A DNA stretch of 64,000 nt from CAZDXJ01 sp050303615 (GCA_050303615.1 JBNLCC010000048.1:1-64000), one strand, 5' to 3'; positions 45,639-55,751 are shown, numbered from the stretch's first letter. A program made the numbers and translations. The notes: generated from the letters alone by a model not told the origin.

Positions 45639-46931
45639 ATGAGCAGTCAAGATTTTAAAGTCGCCGATATTACTCTGGCGGAATGGGGCCGTAAGGAAAT
45701 CAATATTGCCGAAACGGAAATGCCGGGTCTAATGGCGTTGCGTGAAGAATTCGCCAAGGATCAGCCGTTAAAAGGAGCGAGAATTGCCGGCTGTTTACAT
45801 ATGACGATTCAGACGGCAGTGTTGATTGAAACCCTGACCGCCTTGGGCGCTGAGGTGCGCTGGTCATCCTGTAATATTTTCTCCACTCAGGACCATGCCG
45901 CTGCGGCGATGGCTGCTTCCGGTATCCCGGTTTTTGCCTGGAAAGGCGAAACCGATGAGGAATTTTGGTGGTGTATCGACCAGACTATCGAAGGCCCAGA
46001 CGGTTGGCGGCCCAATATGATTCTTGATGACGGCGGCGATTTGACTGTGGTCATGCATGAAAAATACTCTGATTTAATGCCTGGCGTGAAAGGCCTTTCG
46101 GAAGAAACGACAACCGGTGTTTTAAGGCTGTATGAGATGGTCGAAAACGAAATATTGCGCTGTCCGGCATTCAATGTTAATGATTCGGTGACTAAGTCTA
46201 AATTTGACAATCTTTATGGCTGTCGTGAGTCTTTACTAGATGGCATTAAACGGGCTACCGACGTGATGATCGCCGGTAAAATCGCTGTGGTCTGCGGTTA
46301 TGGCGATGTCGGTAAAGGTTGCGCCCAATCGTTACGCGGACAGGGGGCCACCGTCTGGGTGACGGAAATCGATCCGATTTGTGCTCTGCAGGCTGCAATG
46401 GAAGGTTATCGCGTGGTCACGATGGATGACGCCGCATTAGTCGCAGATATATTCGTCACCGCCACCGGAAACTGTAATGTGATAACACACAGTCATATGC
46501 TGGCCATGAAAAATCAGGCGATTGTATGCAATATCGGCCATTTTGATTCCGAGATAGAAATTGCCGCGTTGCGCCAATATCAATGGGAAAACATTAAGCC
46601 GCAAGTGGATCACGTTATTTTTCCTGACGGTAAACGAATTATTGTGCTGGCGGAAGGTCGTTTGGTTAATTTAGGCTGTGCCACCGGTCATCCGAGTTTT
46701 GTCATGTCTAACTCGTTTTGCAACCAGGTTCTGGCGCAAATTGAGCTATGGAAGAACTCAGCGCAATATGATAATAAAGTCTATGTGCTGCCGAAAAAAC
46801 TGGATGAAAAAGTTGCAGCACTGCATTTACGGAAATTGGGTGTAACACTTACCAGGCTGACTGATGTCCAGGCAAAGTATCTCAGTATAGCTGTCGATGG
46901 GCCGTACAAACCGGATCATTATCGCTATTAA
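45639..46931 (+). CDS. ahcY: Adenosylhomocysteinase
   Basis: It hydrolyses S-adenosylhomocysteine, the product of SAM-dependent methylation, to adenosine and homocysteine, using bound NAD. The 430-residue protein has the NAD-binding motif VCGYGDVGKGCAQSLRGQGA, the substrate segment CNIFSTQDHAAAAM, and the C-terminal VDGPYKPDHYRY that reaches into the neighbouring subunit. AAGGA lies 7 bases upstream. It has the compact bacterial form, without the roughly 40-residue insert seen in some proteins. Confidence 0.98.
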   Translation: MSSQDFKVADITLAEWGRKEINIAETEMPGLMALREEFAKDQPLKGARIAGCLHMTIQTAVLIETLTALGAEVRWSSCNIFSTQDHAAAAMAASGIPVFAWKGETDEEFWWCIDQTIEGPDGWRPNMILDDGGDLTVVMHEKYSDLMPGVKGLSEETTTGVLRLYEMVENEILRCPAFNVNDSVTKSKFDNLYGCRESLLDGIKRATDVMIAGKIAVVCGYGDVGKGCAQSLRGQGATVWVTEIDPICALQAAMEGYRVVTMDDAALVADIFVTATGNCNVITHSHMLAMKNQAIVCNIGHFDSEIEIAALRQYQWENIKPQVDHVIFPDGKRIIVLAEGRLVNLGCATGHPSFVMSNSFCNQVLAQIELWKNSAQYDNKVYVLPKKLDEKVAALHLRKLGVTLTRLTDVQAKYLSIAVDGPYKPDHYRY

Positions 46932-46957
46932 ACGGCGGCTCTTGTGTAACCTTAGTG

Positions 46958-46984
46958 AAAGGCTGATAAAAATCAGCCTTTTCA
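46958..46984 (+). terminator. Terminator or attenuator between ahcY and metF
   Basis: AAAGGCTGAT-AAAA-ATCAGCCTTTT forms a 9- to 10-bp stem with a short T-run. It lies after ahcY and 20 bases before metF, so metF may be transcribed from readthrough or from its own promoter. Confidence 0.75.
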
Positions 46985-47004
46985 TATTTTAGCCTGTTAA
47001 ATAA

Positions 47005-47850
47005 ATGTACACCCAAAAAAAGTACGATCAGCTATTCAGTTTTGAATTTTTTCCGGCAAAAACTGCACAAGGCGCCGCAAATTTGCAGCTTGTGCAAAAA
47101 AAATTAGCGGAATTAAATCCGTATTTTTTTTCAGTCACTTTCGGAGCCGGCGGTACGACACGCGAAAGAACTTACGAGACTGTAATGCAAATAGCGCAAT
47201 CCGGGGTTTCTGCAGCACCGCATTTATCCTGTGTGGCTTCAACCAAACACGATATCAAAAATATCTTAAACCGCTATAAGGAAAACGGTATTTCTAAAAT
47301 CGTTGCATTACGGGGTGATCTTCCTTCAGGAACTCTATCCCTGGGGGAGTTTCGCTATGCAAATGAATTGGTGGAATTTATTAGAAAGGAAACAGGGGAT
47401 TTTTTTCAGATAGACGTTGCCGCCTATCCGGAGGTGCACCCCCAGGCGCACAACAGTACTGAAGATATCATTAATTTTAAACGCAAAGTGGATGCCGGGG
47501 CCGATGCGGCGATAACGCAATATTTTTACAACGCCGAAGCCTATTTTTATTTTGTGGACGCATGTGAAAAACGCGGCATTGATATTCCAATAGTGCCCGG
47601 TATTATGCCGATAACGAGTTATACGCAACTATTCCGTTTTTCCGAAATGTGCGGTGCCGATATACCTCGCTGGCTGAAAAAACGCTTAGAGTCGTACGGC
47701 GATGATAGCGCTTCAATACAGGCATTTGGTTTGGATGTGGTCTCCAATCTATGTCAGCGGTTACTGGACGGTGGTGCTCCTGGGTTGCATTTCTATACCA
47801 TGAACAAGGCTGAACCGACTTTGACAATATGGCAAAATCTTAACTTTTAG
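47005..47850 (+). CDS. metF: Methylenetetrahydrofolate reductase
   Basis: It reduces 5,10-methylene-THF to 5-methyl-THF for methionine synthesis. The 281-residue TIM-barrel protein begins SFEFFPAKTAQGAANL, has VTFGAGGTTRERTYET with the FAD region, VALRGDLPSG, and VPGIMPITSYTQLFRF. It completes the metK-ahcY-metF set; the methionine synthase itself is not in the window. A ribosome site is not obvious before the ATG. Confidence 0.96.
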   Translation: MYTQKKYDQLFSFEFFPAKTAQGAANLQLVQKKLAELNPYFFSVTFGAGGTTRERTYETVMQIAQSGVSAAPHLSCVASTKHDIKNILNRYKENGISKIVALRGDLPSGTLSLGEFRYANELVEFIRKETGDFFQIDVAAYPEVHPQAHNSTEDIINFKRKVDAGADAAITQYFYNAEAYFYFVDACEKRGIDIPIVPGIMPITSYTQLFRFSEMCGADIPRWLKKRLESYGDDSASIQAFGLDVVSNLCQRLLDGGAPGLHFYTMNKAEPTLTIWQNLNF

Positions 47851-47894
47851 TGGTCGATGTATTTTCCTGAAGTGAGAAGGCGAAACTAATGAGG

Positions 47895-47917
47895 AGGAGC
47901 ATAAGGCTCCTTTTTTT
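47895..47917 (+). terminator. Rho-independent terminator after metF
   Basis: AGGAGC-ATAAG-GCTCCT followed by seven T (47911-47917). It lies 45 bases after the metF stop and 24 bases before bioA. Confidence 0.85.
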
Positions 47918-47940
47918 ATCCGTTGTGGCTGCATTATATT

Positions 47941-49290
47941 ATGAACAATGAAACAATTGCGGAACGTGATATTTCCGTTTTATGGCATCCATGTACGCAG
48001 ATGAAGGATCACGAGACTTTGCCTATTATCCCGATAAAAAAAGGCAAGGGTGTCTGGCTGGAGGATTTTGACGGAAAATATTATCTGGATGCCATCAGTT
48101 CCTGGTGGGTTAACTTGTTCGGGCATGCCAACCCAAAAATCAATCAGGCGATAAAGAATCAACTTGACACGCTGGAACATGTCATTCTTGCTGGCTTCAG
48201 TCATGAAGCGGCCGTCAGATTGGCAGAAAAACTGGTACAAGCCACACCGCAGGGTTTGACCCGTTGCTTTTATGCCGATAACGGTTCGTCGGCAGTCGAA
48301 GTCGCGTTGAAAATGAGTTTCCACTATTGGCGAAATATCGGGCAACGCGGAAAAACCAAATTTATTACCTTGGAGAACAGTTACCATGGGGAAACCCTGG
48401 GAGCATTGGCAGTCGGTAATGTCGCTTTGTATAAAGATACTTACGACCCATTGCTGATGGAGGTGTTGACTGTTCCGGGGCCGGATTGCTTCAACAGGGA
48501 GCAAGGTGAGTCCTGGAAAGATTATTCGACAAGGCAATTCGAGGTGATGCGCAATGCGCTGCAACAGCATGCCGAATCGGTTTGCGCGGTTATTGTTGAG
48601 CCGCTGGTGCAGTGTGCCGGAAATATGCGCATGTATGATCCGGTTTATCTAAAATTGCTGCGCGAGGCTTGTGACCAATACGGGGTGCATTTGATTGCCG
48701 ACGAAATTGCTGTCGGTTTTGGCCGCACCGGGACCATGTTTGCTTGTGAGCAAGCCAAGATCAGTCCGGATCTTATGTGTCTTGCAAAAGGGCTAACCGG
48801 CGGTTACTTGCCGCTATCGGCGGTCATGACGACGGATTCCATCTATGCGGCGTTTTACGATGATTATCAAAAATTAACGGCGTTTCTGCATTCCCACAGC
48901 TATACCGGTAACGCGCTTGCCTGTCGGGCAGGGTTGGCAACCTTGGAAATTTTTCGGCAACAACAGGTACTTACCAAAAACCAAAAGCTGGCTCAATTAA
49001 TGTATCAGGCAACAAGAAAATTTGCCGAGCATCCGCATGTAGCGGAGGTCCGTCAAACCGGCATGATTGTGGCGATTGAAATGGTTAAGAACAAGCAAAG
49101 CCGGGAACCTTTTCCCTGGCAGGAGCGCCGCGGTTTAACGGTTTATCGGTATGCCTTGTCAAAAAGCGTATTGCTCCGTCCGCTGGGCAACGTTATTTAT
49201 TTCATGCCGCCTTATGTGATCAACGAGGATGAGATAAAGCTGATCGCTGATGTTGCCTGGCAGGCGTTGCAACTTGCAACTGCCGATTAA
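47941..49290 (+). CDS. bioA: Adenosylmethionine-8-amino-7-oxononanoate aminotransferase
   Basis: This PLP enzyme of biotin synthesis unusually uses SAM as amino donor. The 449-residue protein has the family opening WHPCTQMKDHE, SSWWVNLFGHANP, FYADNGSSAVEVALKM, and CLAKGLTGGYLPLSAV with the PLP-binding Lys. The ATG at 47941 is used because the start region matches BioA; upstream frame lies in the terminator. Its SAM need gives a loose link with metK upstream. rsmE follows after one base. Confidence 0.95.
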   Translation: MNNETIAERDISVLWHPCTQMKDHETLPIIPIKKGKGVWLEDFDGKYYLDAISSWWVNLFGHANPKINQAIKNQLDTLEHVILAGFSHEAAVRLAEKLVQATPQGLTRCFYADNGSSAVEVALKMSFHYWRNIGQRGKTKFITLENSYHGETLGALAVGNVALYKDTYDPLLMEVLTVPGPDCFNREQGESWKDYSTRQFEVMRNALQQHAESVCAVIVEPLVQCAGNMRMYDPVYLKLLREACDQYGVHLIADEIAVGFGRTGTMFACEQAKISPDLMCLAKGLTGGYLPLSAVMTTDSIYAAFYDDYQKLTAFLHSHSYTGNALACRAGLATLEIFRQQQVLTKNQKLAQLMYQATRKFAEHPHVAEVRQTGMIVAIEMVKNKQSREPFPWQERRGLTVYRYALSKSVLLRPLGNVIYFMPPYVINEDEIKLIADVAWQALQLATAD

Positions 49291-49291
49291 G

Positions 49292-50029
49292 ATGCGCGTT
49301 TCCAGGTTATATCTGCCGGTTCCGATACACGCTGGCGAGTCAATCGAGTTGAATGAAGAGAGTGCGCATTATGTACGCAACGTAGTGCGTTTAAAAAAAT
49401 CTTCCGCGCTGATTGTGTTTAACGGTGAAGGCGGGGAATGGTCAGCGAAAGTGGTTGAAATGCATCGTAAACGCATCGTTATCGGGATAGGGCAATGGTG
49501 TGAGCGTGATGTGGAGTCCTTGTTAACGGTTCATCTGGGTTTGGCCGTATCGCGTTCCGAAAGAATGGATTGGGCGGTACAGAAAGCGGTGGAATTGGGG
49601 GTCAGCAATTTTTTCCCGTTGTTGACCGAACGTTGCGTGGTGCAGTTAAAAGGAGAGCAGAGGCAGCAAAAACTTAGGCATTGGCGGCGTATTGTGCAAA
49701 ATGCAGCGGAACAATGCGGTAGAACGCTGTTGCCTGAATTGGCTGAGCCGTGTGCACTTGCTGATTGGCTCGGAATACAGAAGGGACTAAAAGTTTTTCT
49801 GGATCCGTATGCACAATTATCCCTGGCCCAATTACGGCCTGACCGGCAAGAGGTGACATTATTATCCGGCCCGGAGGGTGGTTTTACCGAGGACGAAAGG
49901 CGTATGGCGGAACAGGCCGGTTTTATTCCGGTCAGGCTCGGCAAACGAATTCTAAGAACAGAAACCGCTTCGCTCGCAGCGTTAGCCGCAGTCCAGCTGC
50001 TATGGGGCGATATGGGCGAGGGAGGTTAA
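49292..50029 (+). CDS. rsmE: 16S rRNA (uracil1498-N3)-methyltransferase
   Basis: The SPOUT-fold enzyme methylates U1498 of 16S rRNA using SAM. The 245-residue protein has the N-terminal PUA-like domain (ESAHYVRNVVRLKKS) and the C-terminal knot motifs LLSGPEGGFTEDE and LGKRILRTETASLAALA. The ATG at 49292 starts directly behind the bioA stop. An in-frame start 14 codons upstream lies inside bioA and adds no family sequence. Confidence 0.95.
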   Translation: MRVSRLYLPVPIHAGESIELNEESAHYVRNVVRLKKSSALIVFNGEGGEWSAKVVEMHRKRIVIGIGQWCERDVESLLTVHLGLAVSRSERMDWAVQKAVELGVSNFFPLLTERCVVQLKGEQRQQKLRHWRRIVQNAAEQCGRTLLPELAEPCALADWLGIQKGLKVFLDPYAQLSLAQLRPDRQEVTLLSGPEGGFTEDERRMAEQAGFIPVRLGKRILRTETASLAALAAVQLLWGDMGEGG

Positions 50030-50054
50030 CATCGTCGGGAAAATATTTTTTTGT

Positions 50055-50924
50055 TTGGCCCCGTTGGTTGTCTTATTGTTTTGCATTGCCTTGGCGTGCC
50101 TTATAGGATTTAGCCTGTTGATGGTTCTGGGGGATGTATTGTCAATAGAAAGGATCGTGAATAAAGGCACGCAGCTGTTTTTGGTGTTAAGCATTTTTCC
50201 GCTGATGTCTTTGCTAAAGCTGCATTGCGAAGATATCGGCTTTACCGGTAAAAGCGTTTTTCTTCGCCAGCTAGGGCAAGGAATCGTGGTCGGCATTGCT
50301 GTTTTGGCACCGGTCATTTTATTGCTTAATTATCTGCATATCCGGGAACTTGATCATAGTAAAATCTGGACGGCAACGACGCTGTTGATGACCTTAGCCG
50401 GTTCACTGGCAGCCGCCTTGATTATTTCCTTGATTGAAGAGCCGTTGTTCCGCGGACTGCTGTTAACTGCAATGTATAGGAGACTGGGGTTGGTAGCCGG
50501 AATAATCATTAGTTCCTGTTATTATGCCGGACTGCACTTTTTGAAAACGGACCTGGACGTGCCTTATGCGGATTTGCAATGGTTTAGTGCTTTTGAACTG
50601 GTGTTCGACGCCTTTGGCAATCTGTTCAAGATGCAAAATTTACCGTCATTTCCGGCATTGTTCATGGTCGGTGTATTTCTCTGTGTGGCCAGATTGAAAG
50701 CCGGTTTAGGGTTGGGATTTTGTATCGGTTGCCATACCGGTTGGGTATTTTTAATTAAGCTTACCAAATCGATGACAATGGTCAACGTGAATGCGGGTTA
50801 CTTTTTTCTGGTCAGTCATTATGACGGCGTCATTGGCCCTTTGGTGACGCTATGGCTTATCTTGGCAGTTGCCGGCTATCTGTGGTATGCCAGGATTGCG
50901 GAAAATAAAGCATTTGAAACATAA
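50055..50924 (+). CDS. CPBP family intramembrane metalloprotease
   Basis: The roughly 290-residue membrane protein has the CPBP motifs IEEPLFRGLLLTAMYRRLG and CYYAGLHFLKT (metal-binding His), a further His in IGCHTGWVF, and about seven hydrophobic helices. It is a different branch from the 16885 protein. The start is uncertain: the frame has no ATG or GTG, the TTG at 50055 has no ribosome site, but GGAGG (50021-50025) lies five bases before ATC at 50031, which would give eight more residues. It follows rsmE by 25 bases on the same strand. The substrate is unknown. Confidence 0.8.
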   Translation: MAPLVVLLFCIALACLIGFSLLMVLGDVLSIERIVNKGTQLFLVLSIFPLMSLLKLHCEDIGFTGKSVFLRQLGQGIVVGIAVLAPVILLLNYLHIRELDHSKIWTATTLLMTLAGSLAAALIISLIEEPLFRGLLLTAMYRRLGLVAGIIISSCYYAGLHFLKTDLDVPYADLQWFSAFELVFDAFGNLFKMQNLPSFPALFMVGVFLCVARLKAGLGLGFCIGCHTGWVFLIKLTKSMTMVNVNAGYFFLVSHYDGVIGPLVTLWLILAVAGYLWYARIAENKAFET

Positions 50925-50998
50925 AATCCGCCGGTGTTGTTCGATATCATACAAAAATAGTCAATGATAGATCGGTTAAACCGCCGTTTATATAGCGG

Positions 50999-51481
50999 TT
51001 AATCCCTAAAGTTGTTAAATTGCAGCGGCATATCCAGCTTTTCTTCTTTAAGCATTTGGATTACCTGTTGCAAATCATCTCTTTTTTTTCCGGTGACTCT
51101 GACCTTCTCGCCTTGAATCGCGGCCTGTACTTTCATTTTCTTGTCCTTGATCAGTTTGACGATTTTTTTTGCTAAAAGCGTATCCAGCCCTTGTTTGAGA
51201 ACGATATTTTGTTGCGCCGATTTACCGCTGCTTTGCGGGGCGGAAATATCCATGCAGGCAATATCCACGCCGCGTTTGGTCAATTTATTCTGCAAAATGT
51301 CCAGCATTTGGTTCAATTGGAATTCGGTTTCGGCTTTTAAGGTAATAGCCTCATTATTTTGTTCAAAGATCGCATTGCTCCCTTTAAAGTCAAAACGCGT
51401 GCTTACCTCCCGGTTGGCCTGATCTACCGCATTGCTGGCTTCATGCATATCAAATTCGGAGACAATATCGAAAGAAGGCAT
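50999..51481 (-). CDS. yajQ: YajQ family nucleotide-binding protein
   Basis: The 160-residue protein matches YajQ/DUF520: MPSFDIVSEFDMHEASNAVD, TRFDFKGSNAIFE and the C-terminal LDMPLQFNNFRD. A YajQ protein of Xanthomonas binds c-di-GMP and modulates a transcription factor; whether this one does is unknown. The ATG at 51481 has AGGAG nine bases upstream; an upstream in-frame start adds 11 residues over that site and is rejected. Confidence 0.95.
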   Translation of the reverse strand: MPSFDIVSEFDMHEASNAVDQANREVSTRFDFKGSNAIFEQNNEAITLKAETEFQLNQMLDILQNKLTKRGVDIACMDISAPQSSGKSAQQNIVLKQGLDTLLAKKIVKLIKDKKMKVQAAIQGEKVRVTGKKRDDLQQVIQMLKEEKLDMPLQFNNFRD

Positions 51482-51668
51482 TTCATCAACTCCTGTTGTA
51501 GGGAAAAACGTCATTGTAACCTGAAAAATAACGTTACCGGCATAGTTTATGACCGACTATAATTCCGCCTAACGGATTTTAAGGCTGTTCGATGGCAAAC
51601 TCCCTTTAAATACTAAAGATGACGTGAGCGGGGTGATTTAATCGCGCAATGTGTCGCGGCAGGCAAAG

Positions 51669-52910
51669 TCAATGATGACTGCGTCCGGAAAAGTCTGCTT
51701 TGCATTGGCGTATCGCGGCGATGCGTAATTCGCGAATAGCGAGCCCGATTTTTGCGCCGGTCATGTTTTTTTCAATTATCCGAGAAATGTCAATGGAATT
51801 ACAGGCATGTTGAGCCGCAAGCAGATATTCCGCCTGGGGATAAGGTTTTGTTTCAAAACCGCTACGTCCCTTTGCATCGGCCTCACAGGCTAACAGAAAA
51901 TCATCTAAGCCGGTATCGCTTTTGTATGCGCCCAGTTCATTGAACATATCCGCTATTGTGGAAGGTTGCAGCAGCATGGCCCGGTGGCAATGGGTGTGAT
52001 GGCGCATAACCTGGGTAGCCAGTTTTTTAAAAAGATTGGGGACTCTTAATCGAAGGCAAAATTCATTCAATATCGGCAGGCCGGCAGTTTCATGGCTATG
52101 ATGGCTGGGCCACTTGTGCGGCGGCGTTACCCCTTTACCCAGATCGTGCACTAATGCCGCGAATCTGACAGTGGGCTTATCGGATAATCGTGTTGCCTGT
52201 TCAAGACTCAACAAGCTATGCCTGCCGGTGTCAATTTCAGGATGGTATTGTGCCGGCTGTGGTACACCGAACAGCCGGTTGAGCTCCGGGAAGATGCGTT
52301 GCATGGCGCCGCATTTGCGCAATGTCCGGAAATAGGCGGCAGGGGATGTTTCGGATAGCGCTTTAGCTGTTTCCGACCACACCCGCTCCGGCACCAAATA
52401 ATCCACTTCGCCGTTTATTACCATTTGTGCCATTAATTTTTCGGTTTCCGGGGCAATGCTGAATCCCAAATGTGCATAACGCGCGGCAAATCGAGCTACG
52501 CGCAGTAAACGAACCGGATCTTCGCAAAATGCGGGTGAGATATGCCGCAGTATTTTGGCGTTGATGTCCTGTTGTCCGCCGTAAGGATCGATCAGCCGGC
52601 CATCGGCCGAAATTGCGATGGCGTTGATGGTTAAATCCCGGCGTTGCAGGTCTTCAACCAACGTAACGCCGGGATCAGCATGTACGGTAAACCCCTTATA
52701 GCCGGGTGCTGTTTTTTTTTCGGTGCGGGCCAAAGCATACTCATCGTGGGTTTCGGGGTGTAAAAAAACTGGAAAGTCTTTGCCGACCGCTTTAAAACCT
52801 TGTTCCAGCATTCGTTCCGGTGTCGCGCCGACTACCACCCAATCTTTTTCTTTTACCGGGCGATTGAGCAATTTGTCACGTACCGCTCCCCCGACCAAAT
52901 AGATTTCCAT
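51669..52910 (-). CDS. cca: Multifunctional CCA tRNA nucleotidyltransferase
   Basis: It adds or repairs the 3' CCA of tRNA. From 52910 the protein is 413 residues. The class II nucleotidyltransferase head reads EIYLVGGAVRDKLLNRPVKE, with EDLQRRDLTINAIA and DPVRLLRVARFAARY. The HD domain with HDLGKG and HHSHETAG gives phosphatase and phosphodiesterase activity as in E. coli Cca. It is minus strand, upstream of yajQ, and divergent from the TSUP permease gene. Confidence 0.96.
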   Translation of the reverse strand: MEIYLVGGAVRDKLLNRPVKEKDWVVVGATPERMLEQGFKAVGKDFPVFLHPETHDEYALARTEKKTAPGYKGFTVHADPGVTLVEDLQRRDLTINAIAISADGRLIDPYGGQQDINAKILRHISPAFCEDPVRLLRVARFAARYAHLGFSIAPETEKLMAQMVINGEVDYLVPERVWSETAKALSETSPAAYFRTLRKCGAMQRIFPELNRLFGVPQPAQYHPEIDTGRHSLLSLEQATRLSDKPTVRFAALVHDLGKGVTPPHKWPSHHSHETAGLPILNEFCLRLRVPNLFKKLATQVMRHHTHCHRAMLLQPSTIADMFNELGAYKSDTGLDDFLLACEADAKGRSGFETKPYPQAEYLLAAQHACNSIDISRIIEKNMTGAKIGLAIRELRIAAIRQCKADFSGRSHH

Positions 52911-53020
52911 AGCAACTTGCAAGATACATTGGTAATGTTGTTAACATGGTAACCTAAGTTGATAAACTTTCATAAAAATTAGCTGATTGAGTCGTACCTT
53001 CGTATTGTTCGGGAAACATT

Positions 53021-53809
53021 GTGATTGAGTCCTTTATTTACTGTCTATCATTCGGTGGGGTTGCGGGTTTGTTGGCCGGCCTGTTTGGAATAGGAGGGGG
53101 GGTGGTATTGGTGCCCTTTTTTGTTTGGTTATTTTCGTTGCAGGGATTTGATCACGCCGTGCTCATGGTAATTGGTGTAGCCACCTCATTGGCGACAATC
53201 ATTCTCACCTCAATTTCTTCAGTTGTTGCCCATCAACGGCTGGGAACGATTCGATGGGACAGGGTGATTCGTTTGGCTCCCGGAATTTTTGGCGGAAGCG
53301 TTGCCGGTGCGATGATTGCCGATTACCTTTCATCAGATATTTTGCGATTTGTGTTTGTTTGTTTTCTTATATATGTCGGTGTGCAAATGGCGGTTGGATT
53401 TACAGAGCAAACCGCCGAACGGAAAATGTCCGGAATTGTTTGCGGAATTGCCGGTCTTGCAATTGGCGTTTTTTCCGCCTTTTTGGGGATAGGTGGCGGC
53501 TCGCTGACGGTGCCGCTAATGGCTTACTACGGCCTGCCAATGCGGAATGCCGTTGCCGTTTCCAGTGCATGCGGCGTTCCTATCGCTGTTTCCGGAACGG
53601 TCAGTTACATCCTGTTGGGATGGGACAAAACCAATTTACAGGATGGATTTTTGGGATATATTTATTTGCCCGCATTTTTGGGAATAATCATCACTAGCAT
53701 CGCGTTCGCTCCGTTAGGCGCAAAACTGGCTTATCATCTGCCGACACGACGATTAAAGCGTTTGTTTTCCATTCTGGTGTTCGTTGTTGCAATAAGACTA
53801 CTCTGGTAA
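53021..53809 (+). CDS. TSUP (TauE/SafE) family permease
   Basis: The 262-residue membrane protein has eight predicted helices arranged as two repeats, each with a Gly-rich stretch: GLLAGLFGIGGGVVLVPFF at the start and GVFSAFLGIGGGSLTVPLMA in the second half. This duplicated motif defines the TSUP family, which moves sulfite, sulfonates or organic acids. The substrate cannot be told. It starts with GTG at 53021. The decayed IS66 region begins about 200 bases downstream. Confidence 0.92.
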   Translation: MIESFIYCLSFGGVAGLLAGLFGIGGGVVLVPFFVWLFSLQGFDHAVLMVIGVATSLATIILTSISSVVAHQRLGTIRWDRVIRLAPGIFGGSVAGAMIADYLSSDILRFVFVCFLIYVGVQMAVGFTEQTAERKMSGIVCGIAGLAIGVFSAFLGIGGGSLTVPLMAYYGLPMRNAVAVSSACGVPIAVSGTVSYILLGWDKTNLQDGFLGYIYLPAFLGIIITSIAFAPLGAKLAYHLPTRRLKRLFSILVFVVAIRLLW

Positions 53810-54031
53810 ACCTTCCGGGGGGGGTGGAATACCAAACGGCTTTATGAATTGAGTAATAAAGTGCAGGCGGATTGATGTAATAGCTGGGAGATAAAGAATT
53901 TGACAGAGGAATAATAAGGTGGTTGCTTTTTAGGGGCTTACATTTAAGTTCGGGTGAACATTCGGTTAACCCACCTTTACATTTAAAAAAAGTACGGAAC
54001 ACACGAGGCATTATCCTGTATAAAGGAGTGC

Positions 54032-55751
54032 ATGGAAAGCGTCCGCCAAGATTTAATCCTCCCCTCACCGCCCGTATCAACTGGAGAACCTGTTTCGAGT
54101 CCCTTTTCCCAAAAAGTCGTCCAACTAACCCAAGCAGAACTTATTGAGCTCAAGTGGCAGAGGAATTATTGGAAGAGTCAGCATGCGCATCTAAAAAACA
54201 GAATGGAGAACTGAAGCAGTCCCTTGAATTGGCCTATGCAAAGATTCGAGATCTTGAGCAACGGCTGTATGGTAAGAAGAGCGAAAAGGGCCCCCTGAAA
54301 CGAAACCGCTCTACGCCTGACGGTAGGCCGATTTGTTCGCGACCTCGGGGCCAACAAAAGGGGAGCCGGGGTCACGGTCGTACCCCACGGCCTGATCTGC
54401 CCGTTGTTGTAGAGGAGCACGATGTCGCACCTGAAGATAAGCAGTGCCCCTTTTGCCAAAAGGCGTATGACCTGCTGTTTCAGACGGAAGACTCGAAGAT
54501 TACTGAAGTTCATGTCAAAGCCCATGCTCGTCTGATCAAACGGAAAATGTATACCCAGACCTGTGAGTGCGATGGTGTCCCGGGACTCATCACGGCGCCA
54601 CCGGCACTGCGGCTCATTCCAAAAAGTTCTGTTGGTATTTCGGTCTGGACGGAGGTCCTGCTCAATAAATACCTTTTCTCCCAGGACACGGATAACTTAT
54701 GCATTGATTACGCCTATCGTGGATTACCCCTGGCGCCTGGCACGCTTACGGGAGGTTTAAAACGCATTGCGCCGCTGTTCAAACCGTTGCTCGCTCGGTT
54801 CACCGAAAAACAACTGACCGATGAGCTGCTTCATAACGACGAGACCGGCTGGAAAGTGTTTGAATCGATTGAAGGTAAAGTGGGTTATCGATGGTATCTT
54901 TGGGCGACTCAATCCTCATCGGTGGTCTATTACACCCTGGCGCCGAGCCGCAGTGGCGACATTCCCATTGACTATTTTTCCGGATTAGACAAGACGCTGG
55001 AGCAGGTCATTGTAGTCTGTGATCGCTATAGCGGTTATAAGCGGCTGGCCCGGGAGAATAAAGCCATCATTCTGGCCTTTTGCTGGGCGCATGTACGCCG
55101 TGATTTTCTCGATGCGGCGAAAAGTTGGCCCGACCTTGAGGCGTGGATGTTCAGTTGGGTCAAGATGATCGGTCAACTCTACGCCCTCAACGTTCAACGG
55201 TTGGAGCAGTGGGATCAGGCACACGCTTTAGAGGAACAACCCCCCGCATTTATAAAACGCCGTCAAGCGTTGACGCAAGCGGTCGAACAGATGAGTAAGC
55301 GCTGCGATGAGGAACTGAGCAAGGAGACATGCATGCTGCGCAAAGCAAAGTACTCAACAGCCTGAAAACGCACTGGCCGGGGTTGACCGTTTTTGTTACG
55401 CTCCCCCAAGTTCCCATGGATAACAATACCACGGAACGGCGCATGCGCAATCCCGGTATGGGGCGAAAAAACTATTATGGCTCGGGCAGCCAATGGAGTG
55501 CCGAGCTGGCGACCATGATGTTTTCACTCTTTCAAACCCTACTGCTCTGGAAACTTAATCCACACCATTGGCTCACTCGCTATCTCACGGCCTGTGCGGA
55601 ACATGGGGGACAACCCCCAGAAGATATCGCACCCTTTATTCCCTGGCTGATGAATGAACAACGAAAACAAGCATTGGCCAAACCGATCCCGTTGACGGCT
55701 ACCGAACCCAATGAACAACCAGGTCTATCGATTTCCTTATTGTTACCATGA
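54032..55751 (+). pseudogene. IS66-family transposase, two frameshifts
   Basis: Three frames together make one transposase. 54032-54214 gives the N-terminus, with ELIELKWQRNYWKSQHAHLK. A shift near 54205 leads into SLELAYAKIRDLEQRLYGKK, the usual helical leader of IS66 TnpC, then a zinc-finger-like CPFCQKAYD. The DDE core follows with HNDETGWKV (first Asp) and VVCDRYSGYK (second Asp). A second shift near 55330 leads into HWPGLTVFVTLPQVPMDNNT and TERRMRNPGMGRKNYYGSGS, which contains the last catalytic Glu. Since the triad is split over two frames, the protein is dead. TnpA and TnpB accessory genes of IS66 are not present. Confidence 0.88.

Noticed and set aside
55320..55345. Programmed frameshift joining the two halves of the IS66-type transposase
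   Set aside because: No slippery heptamer was seen, IS66 TnpC is normally read in one frame, and two further frameshifts nearby indicate decay.
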